From positions 1 to 33,134 of the forward strand of contig CANKOT010000013.1 in assembly GCA_947484245.1 (NCBI GenBank): a DNA stretch of 33,134 bases, read 5' to 3'. The position numbers were made by a program, and so were the translations under genes. This stretch comes from Comamonadaceae bacterium (GTDB taxonomy: Bacteria > Pseudomonadota > Gammaproteobacteria > Burkholderiales > Burkholderiaceae). Shown in pieces: positions 25,267 through 33,066 of the stretch; the first letter of the stretch is position 1, and every line of letters begins with the position of its first letter. Below the pieces are notes generated by a model, which was not told the origin of the DNA, searched no databases, and was given only the letters and a program-made list of their open reading frames with translations.

Positions 25267-26265
25267 ATGAAACGACGCAACTTCACTCATCAAATTTCTT
25301 TCAGTCTGCTTGCTGGCATTTTGCTTGGGGCCAATGCCTTTGCACAAATCGCGCCACCCAGTGTGCTCACAGGCACACAAGCACCTATCAAGCTCATCGT
25401 CCCTTTCACCCCTGGCACTGGCATTGACCTGATTGCCAGAACAGTTGGGCCCAAATTATCGCAACGGCTTGGTCGCCCCGTGGTCGTTGAAAACAGAGTG
25501 GGCGCTTCTGGCAACATTGGCACTGAAGCAGTGGTTCGGGCCGCACCAGACGGGCAAACCTTGTTGGTCAGCGTCAACACCCTGGTCATGAACAGAAGTC
25601 TTTATGCGGGCCTGAGTTTTGATCCTGTGAAGGATCTTGCGCCCGTTATTTTGACCAGCTGGGGACAGCTCCTGTTGGTCACGCATCCAAAGTCGAACTT
25701 TAAAACGGCAGCCGAATTGGTGGCTCACGCCAAAGCCAATCCAGGTCGCATCAACTACGCCTCGCCGGGTGTTGGCACACCCCACCACCTGTCTATGGAA
25801 TTGTTCAAAAGCACGGCGCAAGTGTTCTTAACGCACATCCCTTACCGGGGCACTGCGCCAGCAGTAACCGACTTGCTGGGTGGCCAAGTTGACGCCATGT
25901 TCTTGCCTATTCACGTGGCCTTGCCACAAATCAAGGCGGGCAAACTGGTGGCCTTGGGCATTGGCAGTGATCAGCGTCACCCTTTGCTGCCCAATGTTCC
26001 CACCTTGGCTGAAGCCAAAACAGGCAAAGTGAATGTTGACATGTGGTACGGCATCTTTGCGCCCAAAAACACACCCACCGACATCGTTCAAGCTTTCAAC
26101 AGAGAAATCAAAACCATCTTGGCAAGTGAGGACGTTCAAAAAGCATTTCAGCCGCAAGGCATGGATCCGGCAAACAGCACACCCGAGGAGTTTGGTAAGT
26201 TGGTCGAACGCGACGCCAACCGCTGGGCTGAACTGATCAAAATCCAAAATATCAAAGCGGAATGA
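25267..26265 (+). CDS. Tripartite tricarboxylate transporter (Bug) substrate-binding protein 1
   Basis: A 332-residue periplasmic binding protein of the TctC/Bug family, which captures carboxylates or aromatic acids. The signal peptide runs to about residue 26 (ANAFAQ). Then comes the diagnostic PIKLIVPFTPGTGIDLIART, the GRPVVVENRVGASGNIGTEAV stretch (in two parts), and NYASPGVGTPHHLSMELF. No TctA or TctB membrane subunit is near, which is common for Bug proteins in Burkholderiales. It starts four bases after the broken EamA gene and its stop overlaps the FAD monooxygenase start by four bases, so the two are likely translated together, suggesting that its ligand is the oxygenase substrate. 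That is inference. Confidence 0.9.
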   Translation: MKRRNFTHQISFSLLAGILLGANAFAQIAPPSVLTGTQAPIKLIVPFTPGTGIDLIARTVGPKLSQRLGRPVVVENRVGASGNIGTEAVVRAAPDGQTLLVSVNTLVMNRSLYAGLSFDPVKDLAPVILTSWGQLLLVTHPKSNFKTAAELVAHAKANPGRINYASPGVGTPHHLSMELFKSTAQVFLTHIPYRGTAPAVTDLLGGQVDAMFLPIHVALPQIKAGKLVALGIGSDQRHPLLPNVPTLAEAKTGKVNVDMWYGIFAPKNTPTDIVQAFNREIKTILASEDVQKAFQPQGMDPANSTPEEFGKLVERDANRWAELIKIQNIKAE

Positions 26266-27488
26266 ACATGAACATCGCCATTGTGGGGGGCGGCATTGCC
26301 GGTTTGAGTTTTGCGTTGGGTCTTCACAAGCGAGGCATTGATTGCGATGTCTTTGAAAGTGTGACCGATATCAAAGAAATTGGTGTTGGCATTACCTTGC
26401 TACCCCATGGCATGCGCGAGCTGGCCGAGCTAGGTCTGCAAGATGCACTCGAGGCTGTTGGCATCGAAAATCTTGAAAGTGTTTTCTACACACAGCACGG
26501 TCAATACGTCTACCGAGAAGCCCGCGGCCGCCATGCAGGCTATGCCCTGCCTGAAATCGGTATTCACCGAGGCAAGTTACATCGCATTTTGTTTGATGCA
26601 GCAGTCAGTCGCTTGGGGGCAGACAAAGTGCACACGGGCATGCGTTGCACAGGATTTTCTCAGAGCGCAGAGGGTGTGCAAATTGAATTTTTAAACGCTC
26701 ACACAAGCCAGAAAGTTTCTGTCCATGCTCATATTGCAGTGGCATGTGATGGCGTGAACTCCGTCATGCGAAAGCAAATGCATCCCCAAGATGCACTTTG
26801 TTTTGCGGGCATCAACACATGGCGCGGCGTCACAGTTCACCCCCCCATTTTGACTGGCAAAAGTTATTTGCGAATTGGCACTGTCGAAGTGGGCAAGATG
26901 GTGATTTACCCCATCATTGACAACGTTGATGGCAAAGGCAACCAGCTCATCAATTGGGTAGCTGAACTCCAAAAACCCAATGCCGCCATGAATGACTGGA
27001 ATCGCCCAGGTGATCCGGCTGTGTGCGCAGAAATCTTCAAAGACTGGAAGTTTGATTTCCTGAATGTGCCAGAACTTATTTTGAAAGCTGAAAAAGTTTT
27101 CGAATACCCCATGGTCGACAAAGATGCTTTGCCCTTTTGGACACAAGGCCGCGTAACCCTCATGGGTGATGCTGCTCATCCCATGTACCCCCGTGGCTCC
27201 AACGGCTCGGCGCAAGCACTGATCGATGCTCGCACTTTGGCAGAGCAACTGAGCCAACACAGCAACCCACAAGAAGCATTGAAAGCCTACGAAGCTTTGC
27301 GTTTGGCACCCACGGCCAAGGTGGTCGAGACCAATCGAAATGTGCCGCCAGACTTCATCATCATGAAGGCTCAAGAGCTGAGCGGCGGCAAGCCGTTCAG
27401 GCACATCGATGACCTCATTAGCCAAGACGAATTGCGCCAAATTTCCGACAATTACAAAACAGTGGCCGGCTTCGCTTTGACAAAGTGA
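26262..27488 (+). CDS. FAD-dependent aromatic monooxygenase, PhzS/salicylate hydroxylase-like
   Basis: A 408-residue class A flavoprotein monooxygenase. The FAD site is GGGIAGLSFALGLHKRG near the N-terminus, followed by CDGVNSVMRK (DG motif) and LMGDAAHPMYPRGSNG (GD motif). The last resembles PhzS-type flavin oxidoreductases, while the whole is in the salicylate/3-hydroxybenzoate/6-hydroxynicotinate hydroxylase superfamily. It would hydroxylate an aromatic or heteroaromatic compound with NAD(P)H and O2. The substrate is unknown. M1 (26262) overlaps the Bug stop; a second ATG at 26268 has a GGA six bases ahead and may be the real start. Its 3' end overlaps the oppositely directed RlmN-like gene by 37 bases. 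Confidence 0.88.
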   Translation: MNMNIAIVGGGIAGLSFALGLHKRGIDCDVFESVTDIKEIGVGITLLPHGMRELAELGLQDALEAVGIENLESVFYTQHGQYVYREARGRHAGYALPEIGIHRGKLHRILFDAAVSRLGADKVHTGMRCTGFSQSAEGVQIEFLNAHTSQKVSVHAHIAVACDGVNSVMRKQMHPQDALCFAGINTWRGVTVHPPILTGKSYLRIGTVEVGKMVIYPIIDNVDGKGNQLINWVAELQKPNAAMNDWNRPGDPAVCAEIFKDWKFDFLNVPELILKAEKVFEYPMVDKDALPFWTQGRVTLMGDAAHPMYPRGSNGSAQALIDARTLAEQLSQHSNPQEALKAYEALRLAPTAKVVETNRNVPPDFIIMKAQELSGGKPFRHIDDLISQDELRQISDNYKTVAGFALTK

Positions 27489-28552
27489 ATGGGCTTTTCT
27501 GGGTTGGCATTTTGAGACTCACCGGCTGCAGCTTTGATTTGACGCGCCCTCAATTGCCCACACCCACCTTCCACGTCTTGCCCCGCTGAATTTCTGAGCT
27601 TGGTCAAAATACCTCGCCTATGAAGCGTACGCGCAATTTCAGCGGCCCGCTCCCATGAGGGTCGCTTGAAGGGCAAGTCTTCTACGGCGTTGTAGGGGAT
27701 CATGTTCATGAGTGCATATTTACCCTTGAGCAGGCGAACGATGCCCTCTATTTCTTCTTCCGTGTCATTGACACCTTGCATCAGTGTCCACTGGTATTGG
27801 ATGGGATAACCCGTTTGTTGGGCATAGCCTTCAGCGGCCTGCACCAACTCTTCAGGGCTCATTTTGGGTGCTCGTGGCAACAATTGGGCGCGCAGATCGG
27901 CACGGGTGGAATGCAAAGAAAGCGCCAATGCTGGCTTGACCAAACCAAGTGGCAATCGCTCAAAAACACGCGCGTCGCCCACCGTTGAAAACACCAATGA
28001 TTTGTGACCAATGTTGCCCACCGTGCCGAGCACTTCGATGGCCTCCAACACATTGTCTAAATTGTGAGCCGGTTCACCCATACCCATGAACACCACTTTT
28101 TTGACGGGGCGATGAAGTCTTGCAAAAGCAACTTGCGCCACCATTTCTGCACTGCCCACTTGTCTGATCAAGCCTTCTTTGCCCGTCATGCAAAACACAC
28201 AACCCACAGCGCAACCCACTTGAGAAGACACGCACACACCATCGCGAGGCAAGCCCACTGTTTCAACGGTTTGTCCATCTTGCAAAGAAAGCAGCCAACG
28301 CACCGAGCCATCTTCTGCGGGATGGGTTGATTGCAAGCGAAGCAAGTTGGCAAGTTTTTCGGACAACTCCGGCAATGCTTGACGCAAACCGGCAGGCATG
28401 AAACTCTCTAAGGGCCGGCTGCCACTGTTTTGTGGCTTGGCTTGGGACCATAAACGCAAAATGCGTTGCTCATGGGCAGGCCGTGCCCCCAAGCAACGCA
28501 ATTGGTTTCGAATCTCACTGATCAACTGAAATGTCATGCCGCTATTGGACAT
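27452..28552 (-). CDS. RlmN/Cfr-family radical-SAM RNA methyltransferase, probable RlmN paralogue
   Basis: A 366-residue radical-SAM protein. The 4Fe-4S cysteines are Cys114, Cys118 and Cys121 (VGCAVGCVFC), with Cys107 in CVSSQ. Cys331 (GGCGQL) matches the methylated Cys of RlmN. This full set implies C2-methylation of an adenosine in RNA. The N-terminal domain differs from the housekeeping RlmN, so I think it is a second family member; the usual rlmN lies near ndk and ispG in Burkholderiales, not here. The ATG at 28552 is used; Met6 is possible. It follows the second Bug gene by 12 bases and overlaps the monooxygenase gene tail to tail by 37 bases. Confidence 0.83.
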   Translation of the reverse strand: MSNSGMTFQLISEIRNQLRCLGARPAHEQRILRLWSQAKPQNSGSRPLESFMPAGLRQALPELSEKLANLLRLQSTHPAEDGSVRWLLSLQDGQTVETVGLPRDGVCVSSQVGCAVGCVFCMTGKEGLIRQVGSAEMVAQVAFARLHRPVKKVVFMGMGEPAHNLDNVLEAIEVLGTVGNIGHKSLVFSTVGDARVFERLPLGLVKPALALSLHSTRADLRAQLLPRAPKMSPEELVQAAEGYAQQTGYPIQYQWTLMQGVNDTEEEIEGIVRLLKGKYALMNMIPYNAVEDLPFKRPSWERAAEIARTLHRRGILTKLRNSAGQDVEGGCGQLRARQIKAAAGESQNANPEKPIHFVKAKPATVL

Positions 28553-28564
28553 GAAATTTCTGCT

Positions 28565-29545
28565 TTATTGCATGGTAATGCCTGCGTCTTTGATCACTTT
28601 GCCCCAACGGTCCAATTCTTGAACCATCAAGGTATTCAATGCCTCAGGAGAAGAAAGATCGGCCTCAACGCCAGCTGCATACAGCTCCTTCTTTGTATCG
28701 GCAGAGCTCAATACTTTGGCAATTTCAGCATTGAGTTTCAGGACCACATCTCTGGGGGTGCCAGCTGGCGCTAAAAGTCCAAGCCAAATACTGGCGTTGT
28801 ACCCAGGTACACCCGCCTCTTGCATGGTAGGCACATCAGGCAGTTGAGGAATGCGTTTGGAGGTGGTGACTGCCAAAGCCTTCAGCCGACCAGCGGGCAC
28901 CTGCGCCATGGCATTGGGAACACCTGCAAAACTGCTCTCAACCACACCCGCTACCAAGTCATTGGCGGCGCCACCACTGCCCTTGTAAGGCACATGTTTC
29001 ATCTTGACGCCTGCCATTGCGCCAAACATGCCACCCATCAAATGCTGCGCACTGCCGTTGCCAGATGATGCGTAGTGAATTTTGTCAGGCGAGGCCTTGG
29101 CCAGCGCAATGAATTCAGCCACGTTGTTGGCCGGCACTTTGGGGTTGACCAACAATACATAAGCAGAATCAACCAACTTGGCCACGGGCGTGAAGCTCTT
29201 GATGGGGTCGTAGGGTAATTTTGGATAGATGGCTGGGCTGATGACGTGCGTGGTAGAAATCATCACCAAGGTATAGCCATCAGGGGCGGCCTTGGCCACA
29301 AAGTCTGTGCCAATGGTTGATCCAGCACCCGCCTTGTTTTCAATCACAAAAGGTTGCCCCAGTGAAACTGATAGCTTCTGCCCCAGGATTCGCGCCACAA
29401 CGTCCGTAAAACCTCCGGGCGCAAATGGCACGATCAATTTAATGGGCTTGTTGGGATAGGCTTGCGCCAAAGCAACGCTGGCTGTGCCCCCCAAAATACA
29501 ACTGAGCAGTGCAACTCGGCAAAACTGTCGAACGATGTGACGCAT
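28565..29545 (-). CDS. Tripartite tricarboxylate transporter (Bug) substrate-binding protein 2
   Basis: A 326-residue TctC/Bug binding protein. The signal peptide ends near residue 28 (SVALAQ); then PIKLIVPFAPGGFTDVVARI, FVIENKAGAGSTIGTDFVA and HYASSGNGSAQHLMGGMF, all family signatures. It differs clearly from the plus-strand Bug protein (PFTPGTG and NYASPGVGTP there), so these are not a recent duplicate. An AGGGGAT site about seven bases before the ATG supports the start. It begins three bases after the alpha/beta hydrolase and precedes the RlmN-like gene by 12 bases. Its ligand may be the substrate of the hydrolase, which is inference. No membrane subunits are nearby. Confidence 0.9.
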   Translation of the reverse strand: MRHIVRQFCRVALLSCILGGTASVALAQAYPNKPIKLIVPFAPGGFTDVVARILGQKLSVSLGQPFVIENKAGAGSTIGTDFVAKAAPDGYTLVMISTTHVISPAIYPKLPYDPIKSFTPVAKLVDSAYVLLVNPKVPANNVAEFIALAKASPDKIHYASSGNGSAQHLMGGMFGAMAGVKMKHVPYKGSGGAANDLVAGVVESSFAGVPNAMAQVPAGRLKALAVTTSKRIPQLPDVPTMQEAGVPGYNASIWLGLLAPAGTPRDVVLKLNAEIAKVLSSADTKKELYAAGVEADLSSPEALNTLMVQELDRWGKVIKDAGITMQ

Positions 29546-29548
29546 GGT

Positions 29549-30463
29549 TTATCCCCTGTAGATTGGTGTAGGCATGGTGTAGTAACTGTGCAGAATGTGA
29601 TAGGCCATCAAGTAGTTTTTTTGCTGGAAACTGGCGTGAGAAATACCAGCCATCACACTGAACTGCTTGTCTGTGTTGGGCAGCAGTTTGTAGAAATCGA
29701 TGAGGTCATCAAGACCTGCAATGCCATCGTACTCGCCACGCATCACAATGGTAGGCACCGAAATTTTGAGGGGATCGACCACTGGCAACTTGGAGCACAT
29801 GTCCACGTAAGTGCCTGTTGGCATAGAGTCATCCAAAGTCAAAATGGCATCTGCAAAAGCGCTGACGGTGGCTTGGTCCGCTGTGTCTGGATGGTCGCGA
29901 TCAAAAATGCTGTGCACGAAAGCGCGATCGATGGGCCTGCGATTTTTGGCCAAAAACTCTGGTAATTTTTTGCGGCGCTGCTCCAAGGTGTGACTGCCCT
30001 CACCCGTCCAGACAAATGCATCAAGGGCCAATTTGGCAATTCGCTCTGGATGATTTTGTGCAAACAAAGCAGCCTTCAAAGCACCAGAAGAGATGCCATA
30101 CAAGTAAAGCTTTTGAGACACTGAATGCTTCAAAATATACTCACTGCCTGCGGCCAAATCTTCTGCGCCATTGGCAATGTCAGAGTTGATGGGGCGGTGT
30201 TTGTCAGAGCGGCCATAGCCTTCGTTGTCCATGGTCCACGTATCGAAGCCGCGCTCTATAAACCAGTCCATGGCTGAAGAGTAAGGACGGCCAGGTACCG
30301 ACAAATCGAAGGTCGGCTGAGAGGCCATGGACGATCCGTGCACAAAGAAAATGGTACCGGCATAAGGTACCTTGGGGGAGGCTTTTTTCTGCCAAAGAAA
30401 CAGATTGATATCACCCTTTTTTGTCCAATGCTCCACACCACCAGACCAAGTCACGTTGCTCAT
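29549..30463 (-). CDS. Alpha/beta hydrolase
   Basis: A 304-residue soluble serine hydrolase. The oxyanion motif is FFVHGSS (about 39-45), the nucleophile Ser125 sits in YGISSG, the acid is probably Asp246 (RGEYDG) and the base His276 (GISHAS). No signal peptide. A strong ribosome site (CAGGAG six bases ahead) fixes the ATG at 30463; the frame is open further upstream without similarity. Substrate is unknown. It resembles esterases and C-C hydrolases of aromatic breakdown, but such calls are weak for this fold. It is first of a minus-strand set with the Bug protein (three bases on) and the RlmN-like gene. The promoter should lie in 30464-30645. Confidence 0.85.
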   Translation of the reverse strand: MSNVTWSGGVEHWTKKGDINLFLWQKKASPKVPYAGTIFFVHGSSMASQPTFDLSVPGRPYSSAMDWFIERGFDTWTMDNEGYGRSDKHRPINSDIANGAEDLAAGSEYILKHSVSQKLYLYGISSGALKAALFAQNHPERIAKLALDAFVWTGEGSHTLEQRRKKLPEFLAKNRRPIDRAFVHSIFDRDHPDTADQATVSAFADAILTLDDSMPTGTYVDMCSKLPVVDPLKISVPTIVMRGEYDGIAGLDDLIDFYKLLPNTDKQFSVMAGISHASFQQKNYLMAYHILHSYYTMPTPIYRG

Positions 30464-30645
30464 GAAAACTCCTGTTGCTAAATCATCAAATAAAGTAGCC
30501 CGTAGCATAACGGGGGACTTCGAATTTAACAGCCTCCAAAACCCCAAAAGATGGCCAAGGCGTCCGTTTTTCGCGCAGATAAGTGCAGTTCGGCGTGAAA
30601 AATTTTCCGAGACAAGGGCGCGCTGTGAAATTCAGTTGAATTTGT
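30464..30645. other. Intergenic region between gph and the hydrolase operon
   Basis: 182 bases that must hold the hydrolase promoter (minus strand). I see an AT-rich inverted repeat AAATTCA-GT-TGAATTT (30628-30643) just after the gph stop, without a T run, and a CCCGT/ACGGG hairpin around 30497-30512 flanking a TATGCT -10-like hexamer. No clear -35 or terminator was found. Confidence 0.3.
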
Positions 30646-31314
30646 TCAGCTTGAAATTAAATTCAGCAGCTCAGAAGGCGAATGAATTTGGGCATGTGCA
30701 CGCCATTTCTCAACATCGCTGTGCGCCCCTAAGTAGCCATAGGTTGCTGCCACCGTTTTCATGTTTGCAGCATGACCCGCCACAATGTCACGCTCATCAT
30801 CACCCACATACACACAGGCTTCAGGTGCAATGCCCAAACGCCTGGCCGCTTCCAGCAAGGGCGCAGGATGCGGTTTGGCGTGAGGCGTGGTATCGCCACT
30901 GATGACCACTGCCGCCGTCTCAAAAAGTGACATGCCTTGCGTGAGCGGCTCGGCAAAACGCTTGGATTTGTTGGTCACAACGCCCCAAGGCAATTTGGCT
31001 GATACCAGGGCCTCGATCATTTTTGAAACACCTTCAAATGCAAACGTTCTTTGGGTCATGCAATTTTCATAATTGCAAAAAAATTCTTCTTTCAGTGCGT
31101 CGTATTCAGGATGCTCGGGTGTGAAACCAAATGCCAAACCAATCATGCCCCTTGCGCCTGCGCCAGCCATGGGCCGGTAATGCAGCAGCGGCAAGGAAGG
31201 CATGCCGCGGTCTACTCGCATCTTGTCGACGGCCGCCCCCAAGTCTGGCGCACTGTCAATGAGGGTGCCATCGAGGTCAAACAAGACCGCCTGAATGTTT
31301 TGAAACTGCATCAT
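30646..31314 (-). CDS. gph: Phosphoglycolate phosphatase (HAD family)
   Basis: A 222-residue HAD hydrolase that clears 2-phosphoglycolate formed in DNA repair. The nucleophile Asp13 and acid Asp15 lie in VLFDLDGTLIDS, the Thr/Ser motif in WGVVTNKS, the Lys in HAKPHPAP, and the metal acids in VYVGDDERDIVAG. A helical cap domain fills the part between. The start is a tandem ATG-ATG. It lies 15 bases downstream of ubiG on the same strand, and the ubiG-gph order is usual in Burkholderiales. Other HAD phosphatases (such as N-acetylmuramate 6-phosphate phosphatase) are close relatives, so the substrate is by context. Confidence 0.88.
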   Translation of the reverse strand: MMQFQNIQAVLFDLDGTLIDSAPDLGAAVDKMRVDRGMPSLPLLHYRPMAGAGARGMIGLAFGFTPEHPEYDALKEEFFCNYENCMTQRTFAFEGVSKMIEALVSAKLPWGVVTNKSKRFAEPLTQGMSLFETAAVVISGDTTPHAKPHPAPLLEAARRLGIAPEACVYVGDDERDIVAGHAANMKTVAATYGYLGAHSDVEKWRAHAQIHSPSELLNLISS

Positions 31315-31329
31315 GGATGGTTTGAACTT

Positions 31330-32079
31330 TCACAGATCCAATGGCTTTTGAGTGGCCATCAAATAGTTCACGTCCGTGTCAGAGTTCATGGCGTAAATTC
31401 GAGTGAAAGGGTTGTAGCCCATCCCTTTCATTTGATTCAATGAAAGACCTTCAGCGCGCACCCAATCGGCCAATTCACTGGGTTTGATCATGCGGGCGTA
31501 TTCGTGAGTGCCCTTTGGCAACAAATTGAGCACATACTCGGCGCCAACGATGGCAAACAAGAACGATTTTGGATTGCGATTCAGGGTTGAAAAGAAAACC
31601 CAGCCCCCAGGCTTCACCAATTGAGCACACGCCTTGACAACTGCTGCAGGGTCGGGCACGTGCTCCAACATTTCCATGCATGTGACGACATCAAACTGGC
31701 CTGCTTGCTGTGCTGCCAAATTTTCTGCGCTGATTTCTTGGTAGTGAACACCATGTGTCTCTGCTTCCAATGCATGCAACTGCGCTACTTTGAGTGACTT
31801 GACAGCCAAATCAATGCCCAACACTTGAGCGCCTTGTCTCGCCATCGCGTCTGACAAGATGCCGCCGCCACAACCGACATCAAGCACTTTCTTGCCCGCC
31901 AGTGGCACGAGCGTCTGAATCCAGTTCAACCTCAAAGGATTGATTTGATGCAAGGGCCTGAATTCACTTTCAGTGTCCCACCAACGGTGCGCCAAGTCAG
32001 AAAATTTGGCCAGTTCGGCTGGATCCACATTGGATGAAGAAAATTGTGAGTGGTTAGTTTGTGAAGTCATAGCCGACAT
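31330..32079 (-). CDS. ubiG: Ubiquinone biosynthesis O-methyltransferase
   Basis: A 249-residue SAM methyltransferase that performs both O-methylations in ubiquinone synthesis. [25 protein letters not shown] (given in part: [13 protein letters not shown]) is the UbiG signature. [16 protein letters not shown] binds SAM and [12 protein letters not shown] follows. An amphipathic insertion typical of UbiG ([18 protein letters not shown]) may touch the membrane. The start at 32079 (MSAMTSQ) has CGGAG three to four bases ahead; Met4 at 32070 is the alternative. The open frame continues upstream through the ompA terminator, without similarity. It lies just beyond that terminator, so expression may depend on readthrough. 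Confidence 0.93.
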   Translation of the reverse strand: MSAMTSQTNHSQFSSSNVDPAELAKFSDLAHRWWDTESEFRPLHQINPLRLNWIQTLVPLAGKKVLDVGCGGGILSDAMARQGAQVLGIDLAVKSLKVAQLHALEAETHGVHYQEISAENLAAQQAGQFDVVTCMEMLEHVPDPAAVVKACAQLVKPGGWVFFSTLNRNPKSFLFAIVGAEYVLNLLPKGTHEYARMIKPSELADWVRAEGLSLNQMKGMGYNPFTRIYAMNSDTDVNYLMATQKPLDL

Positions 32080-32092
32080 TGTCTCCGAAAGT

Positions 32093-32118
32093 AAAAAAGC
32101 CTCCCGAAGGAGGCTTTT
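32093..32118 (-). terminator. UUCG-loop terminator after ompA, just ahead of ubiG
   Basis: On the minus strand GCCTCC-TTCG-GGAGGC (32114-32099) is a perfect GC-rich stem with the very stable UUCG loop, followed by six T (32098-32093) and preceded by four A that extend the stem. It is 40 bases after the ompA stop. The T run ends only 13 bases before the ubiG ATG. Confidence 0.92.
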
Positions 32119-32158
32119 AATAATCTGATGCAATTGAGTGGAACAACTGCATTCAAGA

Positions 32159-32839
32159 TTACTTGTTGGGGCGTGTACCCACAACTTCGATTTCCACACG
32201 GCGGTTTTTAGAACGGCCAGAGTCAGTCTTGTTGTCTGCAACGGGTTGCTTTTCGCCCTTGCCTTCAGTGTAAACACGGTTTTTCTCGATACCTTTGGTC
32301 ACCAAATAAGCCTTGACAGCGTCTGCACGCTTGACAGACAACTTCTGGTTGTAAGCGTCAGCGCCGGTAGCGTCAGTGTGACCCACAGCAATGATCACTT
32401 CGAGGTTGATGGCTTTGACTTTACCAACCAAATCATCCAACTTGGCTTTGCCGTCAGCTTTCAAAACTGATTTGTCAAAGTCAAAGAAGGTGTCAGCAGC
32501 GTAAGTCACTTTGGTGGCCGCAGCTGGTGGTGGTGCAGGTGGTCTTGGTGCTGGTGCTGGTGCTGGTGCGGGAGCGGCAGCTCTTGGTGCGGGTGCGGGT
32601 GCAGCAGCTCTAGGTGCTGGCGCAGGAGCAGGAGCAGCTTTTGGCGGAACAATGGCGCCGTCGCAACCAGCAGCGGCTGTAGCAGGTGTCCAGGTAGCGT
32701 CTCTCCAGCAGAGATCAGCTGTGCCGTTTTTCCAAGCTGTACCAGCACTGTCGCGCCAGTTGTCTACGGTTTGAGCACTTGCTGCGCTTGCCAAGGTGAC
32801 TGAAGCCAACACCAATGCCACTTTGTTGAATTTTTTCAT
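32159..32839 (-). CDS. ompA: OmpA-family outer-membrane protein with Pro/Ala linker
   Basis: A 226-residue protein. The signal peptide ends near residue 22 ([22 protein letters not shown]). A short Trp/Cys segment follows ([21 protein letters not shown]), with two Cys that may pair. A 45-residue Pro/Ala/Arg linker leads to the OmpA C-terminal domain ([45 protein letters not shown]), which grips peptidoglycan. There is no room for the 8-strand barrel of E. coli OmpA, so the outer-membrane anchor is unclear; this short type is, to my knowledge, common in Burkholderiales. AGGAG five bases ahead of the ATG at 32839 fixes the start; the upstream extension is shadow. It ends in a strong terminator. 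Confidence 0.9.
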   Translation of the reverse strand: MKKFNKVALVLASVTLASAASAQTVDNWRDSAGTAWKNGTADLCWRDATWTPATAAAGCDGAIVPPKAAPAPAPAPRAAAPAPAPRAAAPAPAPAPAPRPPAPPPAAATKVTYAADTFFDFDKSVLKADGKAKLDDLVGKVKAINLEVIIAVGHTDATGADAYNQKLSVKRADAVKAYLVTKGIEKNRVYTEGKGEKQPVADNKTDSGRSKNRRVEIEVVGTRPNK

Positions 32840-33066
32840 GGTTCTCCTCATGGGGATTAATACCGCAGACATCCTGCGAGAAAAGAGACGATTTGAATGA
32901 CCATCACCCAAAACGTTGAAATCATTGTGCCATAGCTCTGGGTCAAATCCCCAATTTGCGGAAAAGCCCATGTCTGCCAACTTATCAATCAGGTGAATGT
33001 GTTGCGAATCAACGACACTCTTTGGACCTAAAATGACAGTCTTTCACCCAGTGCGCCTGACCCCTC
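32840..33066. other. Divergent ompA-gyrA control region
   Basis: 227 bases with no gene. It must hold both promoters. For ompA (minus) a TTGACC hexamer at 32946-32941 is a possible -35, without a clean -10. For gyrA (plus) a TAAAAT at 33029-33034 is a possible -10. The ompA leader has a small hairpin CGCAG-GATGT-CTGCG (minus strand, near 32862-32876), which could stabilise that abundant mRNA. Confidence 0.35.

Noticed and set aside
26691..27440. A 249-codon minus-strand frame inside the FAD monooxygenase gene
   Set aside because: No recognisable domain, and the plus-strand gene has complete FAD motifs over the same bases.
30628..30643. AAATTCA-GT-TGAATTT as a gph terminator
   Set aside because: The stem is all A/T-rich with a two-base loop and there is no T run on the gph strand.
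32511..32774. Gly/Ala-rich plus-strand frame opposite the OmpA linker
   Set aside because: It is the reverse reading of the Pro/Ala codon repeats, not an independent gene.
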